From NCBI RefSeq assembly GCF_031846645.1, contig NZ_JAVRHN010000007.1, forward strand, positions 62,001-126,000: a DNA stretch of 64,000 nt, given 5' to 3'. Source of the stretch: Autumnicola psychrophila. GTDB lineage: Bacteria; Bacteroidota; Bacteroidia; Flavobacteriales; Flavobacteriaceae. Every line of letters begins with the position of its first letter. The stretch's first letter is position 1. This document shows positions 42,269 to 51,344 of this stretch, in pieces. Below the pieces are notes generated by a model that searched no databases, had not been told where the DNA came from, and saw only the letters and a program-made list of their open reading frames with translations. The position numbers were made by a program, and so were the translations under genes.

Positions 42269-43078
42269 ATGCCTGTCGAAACAAACAATTTTATTTTTAC
42301 AAGATTGAAGATTAGCAGGTTTATTCTTCTTCTTTCCCTGCTGTGCTTTACCGTTTCCTGTAGTACAGATGAAAATGATGAACTTGCCGATAGAATAGAT
42401 AAAAGCGTAAACCTTCGCGGTTTGGGTGATTCTGCAAGAGAGCTCTTGAGCGATGAGAAATATAAGTCCATGATTGTAGAGATGGTTTATGTGGAAGGAA
42501 ATCAACCTACAGAAGCAGCGCTTTCGGGATTTAAGGCTTTTCTTGAAAGAAGAACCTTTAAGCCTGACGGTATTAATATCACTTTACGCGCGGTAAATTC
42601 TTCAGAAAAAGCGCCTTTTTCTATTGAAGAAATTGTTGAAATTGAGAAAGAAACGAGAACAATATATAACGCCGGCGATGAAATTGCAGTTTTTATTTAT
42701 TTTGCTGACGGCAGCCATGAAAATGATGAAGACAACAAATTCACGCTGGGATCGGCTTACAGAAATACTTCAATGGTGATTTATGAAGAGACAATCAGAA
42801 ATTTTTCTTCCGGGTTTGGCTCCCCGTCCAGGAGCACTGTTGAAGCTGCAGTACTAAATCATGAGTTTGGCCATTTGTTGGGATTGGTAAATATAGGAAC
42901 AGAACCACAATCTGAACATGCAGATCCCGAAAATGACGGGCATTGTAACACTTCAGGCTGTTTGATGCGATCTTCTCTGGAATTTGGAAGCGGAATTTTG
43001 TCGCTGATCGATGAAAATGGTGTTCCAGAGCTGGACGTTGAATGCATAAGAGACCTGCAGTCTAATGGAGGTCGATAA
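42269..43078 (+). CDS. Membrane metalloprotease lipoprotein
   Basis: 269 residues. A hydrophobic segment and lipobox (FILLLSLLCFTVSC, Cys31) follow a slightly long N-terminus; the true start may be a little downstream. The zinc site is LNHEFGHLLGLVNIG: His198, Glu199, His202. The usual third His of HExxHxxGxxH is Asn208, so the third ligand may be His217 or His225 in EHADPENDGHC, followed by a Met-turn-like CLMRSS (Met233). Related flavobacterial proteins, as I remember them, share this N. Substrate unknown. The last three codons and stop (GGTCGATAA) lie inside a copy of the dispersed repeat. Confidence 0.8.
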   Translation: MPVETNNFIFTRLKISRFILLLSLLCFTVSCSTDENDELADRIDKSVNLRGLGDSARELLSDEKYKSMIVEMVYVEGNQPTEAALSGFKAFLERRTFKPDGINITLRAVNSSEKAPFSIEEIVEIEKETRTIYNAGDEIAVFIYFADGSHENDEDNKFTLGSAYRNTSMVIYEETIRNFSSGFGSPSRSTVEAAVLNHEFGHLLGLVNIGTEPQSEHADPENDGHCNTSGCLMRSSLEFGSGILSLIDENGVPELDVECIRDLQSNGGR

Positions 43079-43091
43079 TTGAGATTTTTGG
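43068..43091 (+). repeat. Dispersed repeat copy that supplies the metalloprotease stop codon
   Basis: GGAGGTCGATAATTGAGATTT spans the gene end; the TAA in the motif's GATAATT is the stop codon of the metalloprotease gene. Confidence 0.65.
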
Positions 43092-43110
43092 CATCATTCT
43101 TTTTTTAAAA

Positions 43111-43140
43111 TCTGCGTTAATCGGCGTCATCTGCGATAAA
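43111..43140. repeat. Degenerate short-period repeat (CTGCG words)
   Basis: TCTGCGTTAATCGGCGTCAT followed by CTGCGATAA: imperfect copies of a CTGCGTTAATC-like word. A similar word occurs between genes in many Bacteroidota genomes, as I recall. Low information, no gene. Confidence 0.4.
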
Positions 43141-43162
43141 ATTTTATTGAACATGTAGTGTA

Positions 43163-43186
43163 AAGCCGATAATTGACAATTTTGAG
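43163..43186 (+). repeat. Dispersed GGTCGATAATTG-type repeat
   Basis: GCCGATAATTGACAATTTTG, a variant with a better preserved right palindrome arm, in the convergent gap between the metalloprotease gene and recQ. Confidence 0.6.
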
Positions 43187-43217
43187 GTCGCACATTTCTC
43201 AGAAGCTTTAAGTTTAC

Positions 43218-43242
43218 AGGATCGATAATTGCCATTTTTTGG
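43218..43242 (+). repeat. Dispersed GGTCGATAATTG-type repeat
   Basis: GATCGATAATTGCCATTTTT, one change from the consensus, third copy within 175 bp. Confidence 0.65.
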
Positions 43243-43264
43243 ATCGAGCTTTAAAAGATTGAAC

Positions 43265-43302
43265 TTTTCACTCTTCACCATCTACTCTTCACTCTTCACT
43301 CA
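43265..43302. repeat. Low-complexity CACTCTTCA repeat
   Basis: About four imperfect copies of CACTCTTCAC/TACTCTTCAC directly beyond the recQ stop codon. Confidence 0.55.
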
Positions 43303-43307
43303 AAAAA

Positions 43308-45506
43308 CTAATTAGCAACTTCACTTATAAATTTAATGCGATAAAGCCGCAACTCCTCATCGTCATAATCACCATCAAACTCTTCTAAAGCATCGTCAAT
43401 CTTATCATTTTCAGCTTCGAGGAAATATTCATGAATTTCTTCCTGCTGATCTTCATCTAATATATCCTGAAGATAATAATCAATATTCAGCTTGGTGCCG
43501 CTGTATACAATGGCTTCCATTTCTTTAATAAACTCGTCCATGGTCATCCCTTTAGCGGAAGCAATGTCGTCTAACGGCAATTTTCGATCTACATTTTGGA
43601 TAATATAAAGCTTGAGTGCGGAATTAGCCCCGGTAGATTTTACCACGAGATCATCTGGTCGCGTAATATCATTTTCTTCCACATACCTCTCAATAAGCTC
43701 AACAAAATCTTTTCCGTATTTCTTAGCTTTCCCTTCTCCTACCCCAAAAATATTTTCTAATTCTTTTATGCTAACAGGGTATTTAAGAGCCATGTCTTCC
43801 AACGACGGATCCTGAAAAATGACAAATGGAGGCAACTCCATTTTTTTGGCAATTTTCTTCCTGAGATCCTTCAGCATTTTTACAAGTTGCTGATCTACCG
43901 CTCCGCCTGTCTTTTTTGATGCCGAAGGTACCGCTTCTGTAGTACTGTCGAAAATATGATCTTCGGTCATCATAAAAGATGAGGGCTCCTGAAGATATTT
44001 TTCTCCTTCCGGAGTAACTTTTATAACTCCATAAGTTTCAATGTCCTTTTTAAGATAACCCTGGACAAGCGCCTGCCTGATGAGCGCCATCCAAAATTTG
44101 CTATCCTTATAACTTCCTTTCCCAAAAAGAGGATGTTCATCTGTTCGATGTGACGAAATTATCGCATTAGCTTTTCCCTGTAAGGTTTTCACAAGGTCTT
44201 TCGCTTTGTAAAGTTCTTTGGTTTCTTTTACTGTTTTGAGTAATAGCGCTACCTCGTCCTTCGCCTCTACCTGCTTTTTAGGGTACCGCACATTGTCGTC
44301 CATAGTACCACCTTCCCCTGTTTCCTGATCAAATTCTTCCCCGAAATAATGAAGAATGAATTTTCTCCTGGAAATAGAAGTTTCAGCATAAGCAACGATC
44401 TCCTGTAGAAGTGCGTGACCAATTTCCTGCTCAGCCACAGGCTTGCCGCTCATAAACTTCTCCAGCTTTTCAATGTCTTTATAGGAGTAAAACGCAAGAC
44501 AATGTCCTTCTCCCCCATCACGACCGGCGCGACCGGTTTCCTGGTAATAGCTTTCTATACTTTTAGGAATATCGTGATGAATCACAAACCGAACATCGGG
44601 CTTATCAATTCCCATCCCAAAGGCTATCGTGGCCACCACCACATCAATATCTTCCATCAGGAACATGTCCTGATGCCTGGACCTGGTTTTTGCTTCAAGA
44701 CCTGCATGATACGGTACTGCGCTTATTCCGTTAACCTGAAGTGTCTGCGCAAGTTCTTCAACTTTTTTCCTGCTAAGACAGTAGATGATTCCCGATTTTC
44801 CTTCGTTTTGCTTTACAAAACGAATAATATCGGCATCAACATTTTTGGTTTTCGGTCTTACTTCGTAATATAAATTAGGTCGGTTAAAACTGGCTTTAAA
44901 TGTTTTGGCATCTGTAATCCCAAGATTTTTCAGAATATCTTCCTGCACCTTTGGAGTTGCTGTCGCCGTAAGGGCGATAATTGGAATATTATCACCTATA
45001 CGCTTTATAATACTCCTAAGGTTGCGATATTCAGGTCTGAAATCATGTCCCCATTCACTAATACAATGGGCTTCATCTATCGCTAAAAAAGAAACGGTCT
45101 GCCCTCTCAGGAATTCCACATAATCCTCTTTAGTCAGGGATTCGGGAGCTACATAAAGAAGTTTTGTAATTCCGTTGCTAATATCTTCCTTAACCTGTTT
45201 TACTTCGGTCTTATTGAGAGAGGAGTTTAGAACGTGGGCAACTCCGTGTTCTGAAGAAATTCCGCGAATTGCGTCTACCTGATTTTTCATTAAGGCGATT
45301 AATGGAGAAACTACGATCGCCGTTCCATCGGCAATAAGCGCAGGAAGCTGGTAACATAATGATTTTCCCCCGCCTGTTGGCATTACCACAAATGTATCCT
45401 TTCCTTTTACGATACTGGTAATTACTTGTTCCTGAAGTCCTTTAAACTGACTAAATCCAAAGTATTTCTTCAGCTCCTGATGTAAATCAATTTCCGTCAA
45501 ACTCAT
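43308..45506 (-). CDS. recQ: ATP-dependent DNA helicase RecQ
   Basis: 732 residues. A 3'-5' SF2 helicase acting at recombination intermediates and stalled forks. Walker A VVMPTGGGKSLCYQLPALIA (about 37-56), DEAH box FLAIDEAHCISEWGHDFRP, motif VI HHDIPKSIESYYQETGRAGR. An RQC domain and a C-terminal HRDC domain (YPVSIKELENIFGVGEGKAK) follow. The zinc-binding Cys set of E. coli RecQ is not obvious: the region IEKLEKFMSGKPVAEQE and RRKFILHYFGEEFD lacks it, as in several Bacteroidota RecQs. An acidic C-terminal extension (about 100 residues) is extra. It is divergent from kdsD. Confidence 0.95.
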   Translation of the reverse strand: MSLTEIDLHQELKKYFGFSQFKGLQEQVITSIVKGKDTFVVMPTGGGKSLCYQLPALIADGTAIVVSPLIALMKNQVDAIRGISSEHGVAHVLNSSLNKTEVKQVKEDISNGITKLLYVAPESLTKEDYVEFLRGQTVSFLAIDEAHCISEWGHDFRPEYRNLRSIIKRIGDNIPIIALTATATPKVQEDILKNLGITDAKTFKASFNRPNLYYEVRPKTKNVDADIIRFVKQNEGKSGIIYCLSRKKVEELAQTLQVNGISAVPYHAGLEAKTRSRHQDMFLMEDIDVVVATIAFGMGIDKPDVRFVIHHDIPKSIESYYQETGRAGRDGGEGHCLAFYSYKDIEKLEKFMSGKPVAEQEIGHALLQEIVAYAETSISRRKFILHYFGEEFDQETGEGGTMDDNVRYPKKQVEAKDEVALLLKTVKETKELYKAKDLVKTLQGKANAIISSHRTDEHPLFGKGSYKDSKFWMALIRQALVQGYLKKDIETYGVIKVTPEGEKYLQEPSSFMMTEDHIFDSTTEAVPSASKKTGGAVDQQLVKMLKDLRKKIAKKMELPPFVIFQDPSLEDMALKYPVSIKELENIFGVGEGKAKKYGKDFVELIERYVEENDITRPDDLVVKSTGANSALKLYIIQNVDRKLPLDDIASAKGMTMDEFIKEMEAIVYSGTKLNIDYYLQDILDEDQQEEIHEYFLEAENDKIDDALEEFDGDYDDEELRLYRIKFISEVAN

Positions 45507-45528
45507 TCAATTGTCTTACAATTTTATA

Positions 45529-45536
45529 TACATTTG
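45529..45536 (+). promoter_or_regulatory. Promoter -7 box before kdsD
   Basis: TACATTTG, an exact TAnnTTTG match, in the 83 bp divergent gap between recQ and kdsD, about 53 bp before the kdsD start. Confidence 0.45.
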
Positions 45537-45589
45537 CAATACTAAATATACATATTTCTTTAGTACCTACAATTCATAACTCATCTAAT

Positions 45590-46555
45590 TTGAAACTTCA
45601 AGAGAAAATTCTTACAGCCGCAAAAGAGACTATTTCCATCGAAGCCAAAGCAATTGCTAATTTAGAATACTTACTGGATGATGAATTTGTAGAGGCTGTA
45701 GAAACTATATACAATTCTAAAGGAAGGGTTATTGTTACCGGCATAGGAAAAAGTGCAGTTATTGGCACCAAGATTGTCGCCACGCTTAACTCTACCGGAA
45801 CTCCTGCAGTATTTATGCATGCAGGCGATGCCATTCACGGCGATTTGGGAACAATCCAGAAAGAAGATGTGGTGCTTTGTATCTCAAAAAGTGGGAACAG
45901 CCCCGAAATAAAGGTTCTGGTACCATTCATTAAAAACTTTAATAATACCCTTATTGCGATTACCGGAGATAAATCTTCTTTTCTGGGCCAGGCAGCAGAT
46001 TTTGTTCTCAACTCTTATGTAGAAAAAGAAGCCTGCCCTAATAATCTTGCACCAACAACAAGTACCACTGCCCAACTGGTTATAGGCGATGCTGTGGCAA
46101 TTTGTCTTTTAAGACTGAAAGGATTTTCGAAAAAAGATTTTGCCAAATACCATCCCGGTGGTTCGCTGGGCAAAAAATTATATTTGCGTGTAGGCGACAT
46201 TACCGTTCAAAATCAAAAACCACAAGTTTCTCCTGAAAGTAACCTTACAGAAGTTATCCTAGAAATCTCTGAAAAGATGTTGGGTGTAACCGCAGTTATT
46301 GAAAATGAAAAAATTGTGGGTATAATTACAGATGGTGATATTAGAAGAATGATTAGAAACAATGAAGAGATTAAGGGCCTTACTGCAAAAGATATAATGA
46401 GTGCAAATCCAAAACTTATTGATCATAACGCATTAGCGGTCGATGCTCTCGAAATTATACAGGAAAATAAAATTTCCCAGTTGCTTGCCGCTGAAAATGG
46501 AAGGTATACCGGAGTGGTACACCTTCATAACTTAATTCGCGAAGGAATTTTATAA
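45590..46555 (+). CDS. kdsD: D-arabinose 5-phosphate isomerase (KpsF/GutQ family)
   Basis: 321 residues. It converts ribulose 5-phosphate to arabinose 5-phosphate, the first step to Kdo of the LPS core. The N-terminal SIS domain shows VIVTGIGKSAVIGTKIVATL and KSGNSPEIKVLV; the C-terminal part has two CBS domains (about 205-320, EKIVGIITDGDIRRMI). The start is TTG at 45590; there is no in-frame ATG before the SIS domain. Its stop overlaps the tatC ATG, the first link of a plus-strand chain kdsD-tatC-CMD-lptB. Confidence 0.93.
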   Translation: MKLQEKILTAAKETISIEAKAIANLEYLLDDEFVEAVETIYNSKGRVIVTGIGKSAVIGTKIVATLNSTGTPAVFMHAGDAIHGDLGTIQKEDVVLCISKSGNSPEIKVLVPFIKNFNNTLIAITGDKSSFLGQAADFVLNSYVEKEACPNNLAPTTSTTAQLVIGDAVAICLLRLKGFSKKDFAKYHPGGSLGKKLYLRVGDITVQNQKPQVSPESNLTEVILEISEKMLGVTAVIENEKIVGIITDGDIRRMIRNNEEIKGLTAKDIMSANPKLIDHNALAVDALEIIQENKISQLLAAENGRYTGVVHLHNLIREGIL

Positions 46556-47406
46556 TGAAGAAAATAGCTTCCCCTCAACCTGAACAGGAACATGAGATGT
46601 CTTTCCTGGATCATCTCGAAGATTTAAGGTGGCATCTTATAAGAGCAACACTTGCTGTACTAATTGCTGCTGCTGCTGCTTTTTTGGCAAAGAGTTTTAT
46701 TTTTGACGTTCTGCTTTTTGGACCCAGCAAAGGTAGCTTCTTCTCCTACGATATGCTTTGCAGAATTTCCACTTTTGTAGGAATAGACGGCGGATTCTGT
46801 TTTGATGACATGCCCTTCAGGATACAAAGTAGAACAATGGGCGGACAGTTTTCAGCACATGTCTGGACCTCGATAACTGCAGGTTTTATAGTTGCATTTC
46901 CGTATATAATCTATGAATTCTGGAAATTTGTAGCTCCGGCCATGCATGATTATGAAAGGAGAAATGCCAAAGGATTTATTTTCATTTCCTCTCTGCTCTT
47001 TTTTATTGGAGTATTGTTTGGGTACTATGTAGTAACTCCTCTATCCATAAATTTCCTCGGAAAATACCAGGTAAGCGAAACTGTTTTTAACGATTTTGAC
47101 CTTAGTAGTTATATAAGCCTGGTAAGAGCTTCGGTACTCGCCAGTGGCCTCATTTTTGAACTGCCTATCGTTATTTATTTCCTTACAAAAGTAGGGGTGG
47201 TAACTCCTGATTTCCTTAGAAAGTATAGAAAATATGCCCTTGTTATTGTATTAATACTTTCCGCGGTTATTACTCCACCAGATATTGTAAGCCAGATAAT
47301 TGTCGCCATTCCGGTACTTATCCTATACGAGGTTAGTATTTTCATCTCCAAGGTGATTTACAAAAGAGAATTAAAAAATCTAAAGAAAAAAGAGAATGCC
47401 AAATAA
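46555..47406 (+). CDS. tatC: Sec-independent protein translocase TatC
   Basis: 283 residues, six membrane spans. The core receptor of the twin-arginine pathway. The family start MSFLDHLEDLRWHLIRATLA and the later FVAPAMHDYERRNAKGFIFI are clear. A hydrophilic insertion between the first two spans (about residues 55-98, with GIDGGFCFDDMPFRIQSRTM) is longer than in E. coli and is usual for Bacteroidota. TatA/TatB are not in the window. Its ATG overlaps the kdsD stop and its end overlaps the next gene by 11 bp. Confidence 0.95.
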   Translation: MKKIASPQPEQEHEMSFLDHLEDLRWHLIRATLAVLIAAAAAFLAKSFIFDVLLFGPSKGSFFSYDMLCRISTFVGIDGGFCFDDMPFRIQSRTMGGQFSAHVWTSITAGFIVAFPYIIYEFWKFVAPAMHDYERRNAKGFIFISSLLFFIGVLFGYYVVTPLSINFLGKYQVSETVFNDFDLSSYISLVRASVLASGLIFELPIVIYFLTKVGVVTPDFLRKYRKYALVIVLILSAVITPPDIVSQIIVAIPVLILYEVSIFISKVIYKRELKNLKKKENAK

Positions 47407-47752
47407 AGTAGAAGAATTCAATTCTTACCGCCAGCAAATGAATGATAAGATCCTTAATGAGAACAACAAGGTTCTTAAACGGATTTTTAACCTGGATACC
47501 AACGCCTTCGCAGAAGGAGGAGCTTTGGATAAGAAAACAAAGGAACTGCTGGGTTTGGTTGCTTCTGTAGTTTTAAGATGTGATGATTGCGTAAAATATC
47601 ATCTGGAATCCAGCTATAAACAAGGCGTAGCCCGCGAAGAAGTAATGGAAACCTTAAGCATTGGAACCCTGATTGGGGGAACTATAGTTATTCCTCATTT
47701 ACGAAGAGCTTTTGAATACTGGGAAGCCCTGGAAGAAGCCAAAGAAGAATAA
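47396..47752 (+). CDS. Carboxymuconolactone decarboxylase (AhpD-like) family protein
   Basis: 118 residues, one CMD domain. The AhpD-type redox pair is CDDCVKYHLESSYKQGV (CxxC with the downstream His), so it may be a thiol peroxidase helper rather than a decarboxylase. Its start lies inside the end of tatC (11 bp overlap). It is followed 45 bp later by lptB. Role in this chain unknown. Confidence 0.88.
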   Translation: MPNKVEEFNSYRQQMNDKILNENNKVLKRIFNLDTNAFAEGGALDKKTKELLGLVASVVLRCDDCVKYHLESSYKQGVAREEVMETLSIGTLIGGTIVIPHLRRAFEYWEALEEAKEE

Positions 47753-47797
47753 TTATTTGGTATAGTTAGTGCTTCAATTAGGATTAAATAATCAGAA

Positions 47798-48538
47798 ATG
47801 AAATTACGCGCCGAAAAACTTGTAAAGACATATAAAGGAAGAGCTGTTGTTAAAGGAATTTCCGTGGAAGTAAACCAGGGAGAAATTGTTGGTTTACTAG
47901 GCCCTAACGGGGCAGGAAAGACCACTTCATTTTATATGATTGTAGGATTAATTAAACCAAATAGCGGCAATATATTTTTAGACAAAGCCGATATTACGAA
48001 GTATCCTATGTACAAGCGGGCGCAAAATGGTATAGGATATCTGGCACAGGAGGCTTCTGTTTTTAGAAAATTGAGTATTGAAGACAATATAATGAGCGTT
48101 TTGGAGCTCACTTCTTTATCTAAAAAAGAGCGACAATTGAAGATGGAATCGCTCATTGAAGAGTTCGGTTTAGGACATATCCGCACAAACCGTGGCGACC
48201 TTTTAAGTGGTGGAGAGCGACGGCGGACGGAAATAGCCCGCGCTCTTGCAACCGATCCGAAATTTATACTCCTGGATGAACCGTTTGCCGGTGTGGATCC
48301 TGTGGCAGTTGAAGATATCCAAAGAATTGTAGCCCAGCTGAAAAATAAAAATATTGGAATTCTAATTACCGACCATAACGTACAGGAAACCCTCGCGATT
48401 ACCGACCGTACTTACCTTATGTTTGAAGGAAATATTTTAAAGCACGGGCAACCAGAAGAACTGGCTGCAGATGAAATGGTGAGAAAGGTTTACCTGGGTA
48501 AAAACTTTGAACTTCGGAAAAAGAAAATTTTTGACTAA
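47798..48538 (+). CDS. lptB: LPS export ABC transporter ATP-binding protein LptB
   Basis: 246 residues. It powers LPS extraction from the inner membrane with LptFG. Walker A is GLLGPNGAGKTTSFYMIVGL (about 31-50), the signature is LLSGGERRRTEIARALAT, Walker B is FILLDEPFAGVDPVAV, and the H-loop is TDHNVQETL. The SFYM and AGVDP words are specific to LptB among ABC ATPases. It closes the plus-strand chain that begins with kdsD, linking Kdo supply and LPS export. Confidence 0.94.
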   Translation: MKLRAEKLVKTYKGRAVVKGISVEVNQGEIVGLLGPNGAGKTTSFYMIVGLIKPNSGNIFLDKADITKYPMYKRAQNGIGYLAQEASVFRKLSIEDNIMSVLELTSLSKKERQLKMESLIEEFGLGHIRTNRGDLLSGGERRRTEIARALATDPKFILLDEPFAGVDPVAVEDIQRIVAQLKNKNIGILITDHNVQETLAITDRTYLMFEGNILKHGQPEELAADEMVRKVYLGKNFELRKKKIFD

Positions 48539-48640
48539 AGCAGTTATCAGAATGTCGGAGGTTCGTCGCAGGGTCGCAATTTTTCGTCAAGAAATTTCTT
48601 CACAATTTGTTTAAGTAACGACTTTTACTTTTCACTTTTT

Positions 48641-49414
48641 TCAGTACTCCACTTCCACCTCCTTCTTCTGATCACCAAAAATTAGTGAAAGCAGTACATA
48701 GCTAATAATAATTACCGGTACAGCAGCAAACTGAAGAAAAATAACGAGCAACAGGCAAAGGATAATAAAGATATACCTGACTTTGTTATTTTTAAATGAC
48801 CAGTCAGAAAATTTAAGTGCAAATAATTTTACTTCAGCATTTAAAAGATAACAACTCAACAATGTTAAACCTATTAAAAACCATTCATTTAAAATTAAAG
48901 AAGAGAGAATTTCACCGGGCTGAAAGGAAAGTATGAGCGGCAAACTCAGTATAAGGAGTGCGTTGGCAGGTGTAGGAAGTCCGATAAAGGAATCGGTTTG
49001 CCTGTCGTCTACATTAAATTTTGCAAGTCGGTAAGCAGATGCAAGCGTTATTAAAAGCCCTATTAAAGCCAGATTATTAAAGCTCCATTCCAGAATAGTA
49101 TCGTCTACATTCCATTCGGTAGAAGTTCCGCTGCTGGTATTTGGAAGGGCAATATTCAGCATTTGATACATCACGATCCCCGGAACAACACCACTGGTTA
49201 CAGCATCTGCCAAAGAATCCAGCTGAAGACCCACTTCACTTTTCACATCCAGAGCACGCGCCGCGAGACCATCAAAAAAGTCAAAAAATATGCCCAGCGC
49301 AACAAAAACAGCAGCCATAATCAGACTGCCCTGTACAGCAAAAATAACAGCGATACTACCGCTTAACAGGTTAAGAAGAGTTATAATGTTGGGGACGTGC
49401 CTTTTCAAATCCAT
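48641..49414 (-). CDS. pssA: CDP-diacylglycerol--serine O-phosphatidyltransferase
   Basis: 257 residues with about eight membrane spans. It makes phosphatidylserine, the precursor of phosphatidylethanolamine. The CDP-alcohol phosphotransferase motif is intact as DGLAARALDVKSEVGLQLD followed by SLAD (about residues 48-70). The segment around residue 100 (NTSSGTSTEWNVDDT) is an extra hydrophilic loop. It is convergent with lptB and divergent from lnt. Confidence 0.92.
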   Translation of the reverse strand: MDLKRHVPNIITLLNLLSGSIAVIFAVQGSLIMAAVFVALGIFFDFFDGLAARALDVKSEVGLQLDSLADAVTSGVVPGIVMYQMLNIALPNTSSGTSTEWNVDDTILEWSFNNLALIGLLITLASAYRLAKFNVDDRQTDSFIGLPTPANALLILSLPLILSFQPGEILSSLILNEWFLIGLTLLSCYLLNAEVKLFALKFSDWSFKNNKVRYIFIILCLLLVIFLQFAAVPVIIISYVLLSLIFGDQKKEVEVEY

Positions 49415-49486
49415 AGAAATTTTTATATGAAGATACTAAAGTAAGCATTATTGGCAAGAGGAACCGTCATAAATAAGGAGCACCCT

Positions 49487-49507
49487 AAAAATGGCACTTA
49501 TCGACCT
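49487..49507 (-). repeat. Dispersed GGTCGATAATTG-type repeat
   Basis: Plus-strand AAAAATGGCACTTATCGACC is the reverse complement of the consensus with one change. It lies between the divergent pssA and lnt genes. Confidence 0.65.
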
Positions 49508-49652
49508 TCAGAAAATAGAATCACATTTGGCACATCTTCTGTGTTAGATTATTTGCTATACAAGTGCATGAATAACTCGCTGTTTGTTATTTTTGAATGC
49601 ATTTACTGTATTACTTTCAGAAATTTTCCATTTTAGCTTAACAACAAAAAAC

Positions 49653-51239
49653 ATGAAGAATATTTTACTGGCGATTTTAAGCGGAATTATACTCGCAATG
49701 GGATGGCCAACATACGGCTTTCCGTTTCTATTGTTTGTTGCTTTTGTGCCTCTTTTGTTTGCCGAATTTAAAATTCGGAATTTTTCCAGTTACAGCAAGC
49801 TAAAGACTTTTGGAGTAGCTTATCTCACTTTCTTTATCTGGAACCTCATCACTACTTACTGGATATATTTTTCCACCCCTTTTGGCGGTGCCTTCGCTTT
49901 TCTTGCCAATTCATTGCTGATGAGTGTGGTTTTTCTTCTTTACCACGTGGTCGCCAAAAGAACCAATTTTACCGCAGCTTCTTCTTTCCTTATCAGTATA
50001 TGGATCGTTTTTGAAAAAATTCATTTAAACTGGGATTTTTCGTGGCCATGGCTAAACCTGGGAAATGGCTTTTCAGAATATCACAATCTTATCCAATGGT
50101 ATGAGTATACGGGTACTTTTGGCGGTACTTTGTGGATCTGGTTGGTAAATATTGCTGTATTTAAAGCAGTTTTACTTTACCGGGAATTTAGTGATAAAGC
50201 TGTTATTTACCGCGGAATATTTAAACCCAGCCTTCTGCTAATTATTCCAATTTCCGTCTCCTACATTATCCGGTACAATTATGAAATGCCGGAAAGGTCT
50301 CTGGAAGCAGTAGTGCTTCAGCCAAATATAAATCCGTATACTGAAAAATATAACACCAATGACGCCCGTATTGCAACATTGCTCACAGATATAGCCGAAG
50401 AGAAAACCACAGAATCTACTGCGCTCCTTGTTGCGCCTGAAACTGTTTTTGCAGATGGTACGGTGCTACAGGAATTCGAAAATTCTGAAGCAGCTTATTT
50501 CGGCCGGCAGATCGTCCGGAAGTACGATAATTTGAATTTCTTAGGAGGCGTTTCTTTTTATCAGCGGTTCAGTGATCCAGCCCAGGTGCGACGACAAAGC
50601 AACCAACTGGGTCCAAATGACTGGTATGATGATTATAATTCGGCATTTTTGATAAGTGATGGTGAATCGCAGCTCTACCACAAGTCGAAGCTCGTGGTCG
50701 GCGTCGAAAATTTTCCTTATCAGAGTTTTTTAAAGCCCATTTTAGGCGATGTAATGATCGATTTAGGCGGAACAGTCGCTATGAAGACCACTCAGCCTGA
50801 GCGGGAAGTTTTTCAGCTTGATAATGGTGCTTTTACAGCTCCGATCATTTGCTATGAATCTGTTTATGGGGAGTATGTTACCGGCTATGTACAAAATGGA
50901 GCCGAATTTCTTACCATTATCACCAATGATGCCTGGTGGGGCGACACACAGGGCCATGAGCAACATCTTAGTTATGCCAAGTTAAGGGCAATCGAAACCC
51001 GAAAATCAGTTGTGAGAAGTGCCAACACCGGGATTTCTGCGTTTATTAATCCGTTGGGAGATGTTGGCAAAACTTTGGAGTACGAAAAACGCGGAAGCAT
51101 AAAATCAGACGTACTGCTGAATAATGAAAAAACTTTTTATGTAGAATACGGGGATTACATCTCCAGGGTCGCACAATTCCTGGCGCTTTTCATCTTTCTT
51201 TTTGCCATGGTAAAGTATAAAAGGCACCGGCAGGCGTAA
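49653..51239 (+). CDS. lnt: Apolipoprotein N-acyltransferase
   Basis: 528 residues from ATG 49653 (MKNILLAILSGIILAMGWPT). The frame opens 23 codons earlier (49584), but that part is non-conserved. Lnt adds the third acyl chain to lipoproteins in the inner membrane. The N-terminal half has five to six spans, and the C-terminal half is a CN-hydrolase with the triad Glu in APETVFADGT, Lys in YHKSKLVVGVENFP and Cys in PIICYESVYGEYV. The many lipoproteins in the window (NamZ, SGNH, metalloprotease and others) are its likely clients. Confidence 0.92.
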   Translation: MKNILLAILSGIILAMGWPTYGFPFLLFVAFVPLLFAEFKIRNFSSYSKLKTFGVAYLTFFIWNLITTYWIYFSTPFGGAFAFLANSLLMSVVFLLYHVVAKRTNFTAASSFLISIWIVFEKIHLNWDFSWPWLNLGNGFSEYHNLIQWYEYTGTFGGTLWIWLVNIAVFKAVLLYREFSDKAVIYRGIFKPSLLLIIPISVSYIIRYNYEMPERSLEAVVLQPNINPYTEKYNTNDARIATLLTDIAEEKTTESTALLVAPETVFADGTVLQEFENSEAAYFGRQIVRKYDNLNFLGGVSFYQRFSDPAQVRRQSNQLGPNDWYDDYNSAFLISDGESQLYHKSKLVVGVENFPYQSFLKPILGDVMIDLGGTVAMKTTQPEREVFQLDNGAFTAPIICYESVYGEYVTGYVQNGAEFLTIITNDAWWGDTQGHEQHLSYAKLRAIETRKSVVRSANTGISAFINPLGDVGKTLEYEKRGSIKSDVLLNNEKTFYVEYGDYISRVAQFLALFIFLFAMVKYKRHRQA

Positions 51240-51249
51240 GCTGGTGTTC

Positions 51250-51275
51250 GTCGTCTGTTGTTTGTGGTTTGGTGT
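51250..51275. repeat. Low-complexity TTGTTTGTGG words
   Basis: TCTGTTGTTTGTGGTTTGGT just beyond the lnt stop; similar words make up the linker codons of the fused glycosyltransferase at 57362-57439. Confidence 0.45.
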
Positions 51276-51344
51276 TAAAGCAAAGCATTGTAAAAAGATT
51301 AAATAATTTAAGATATTCGGTTGCGAGAATTTAAACGACAACTC

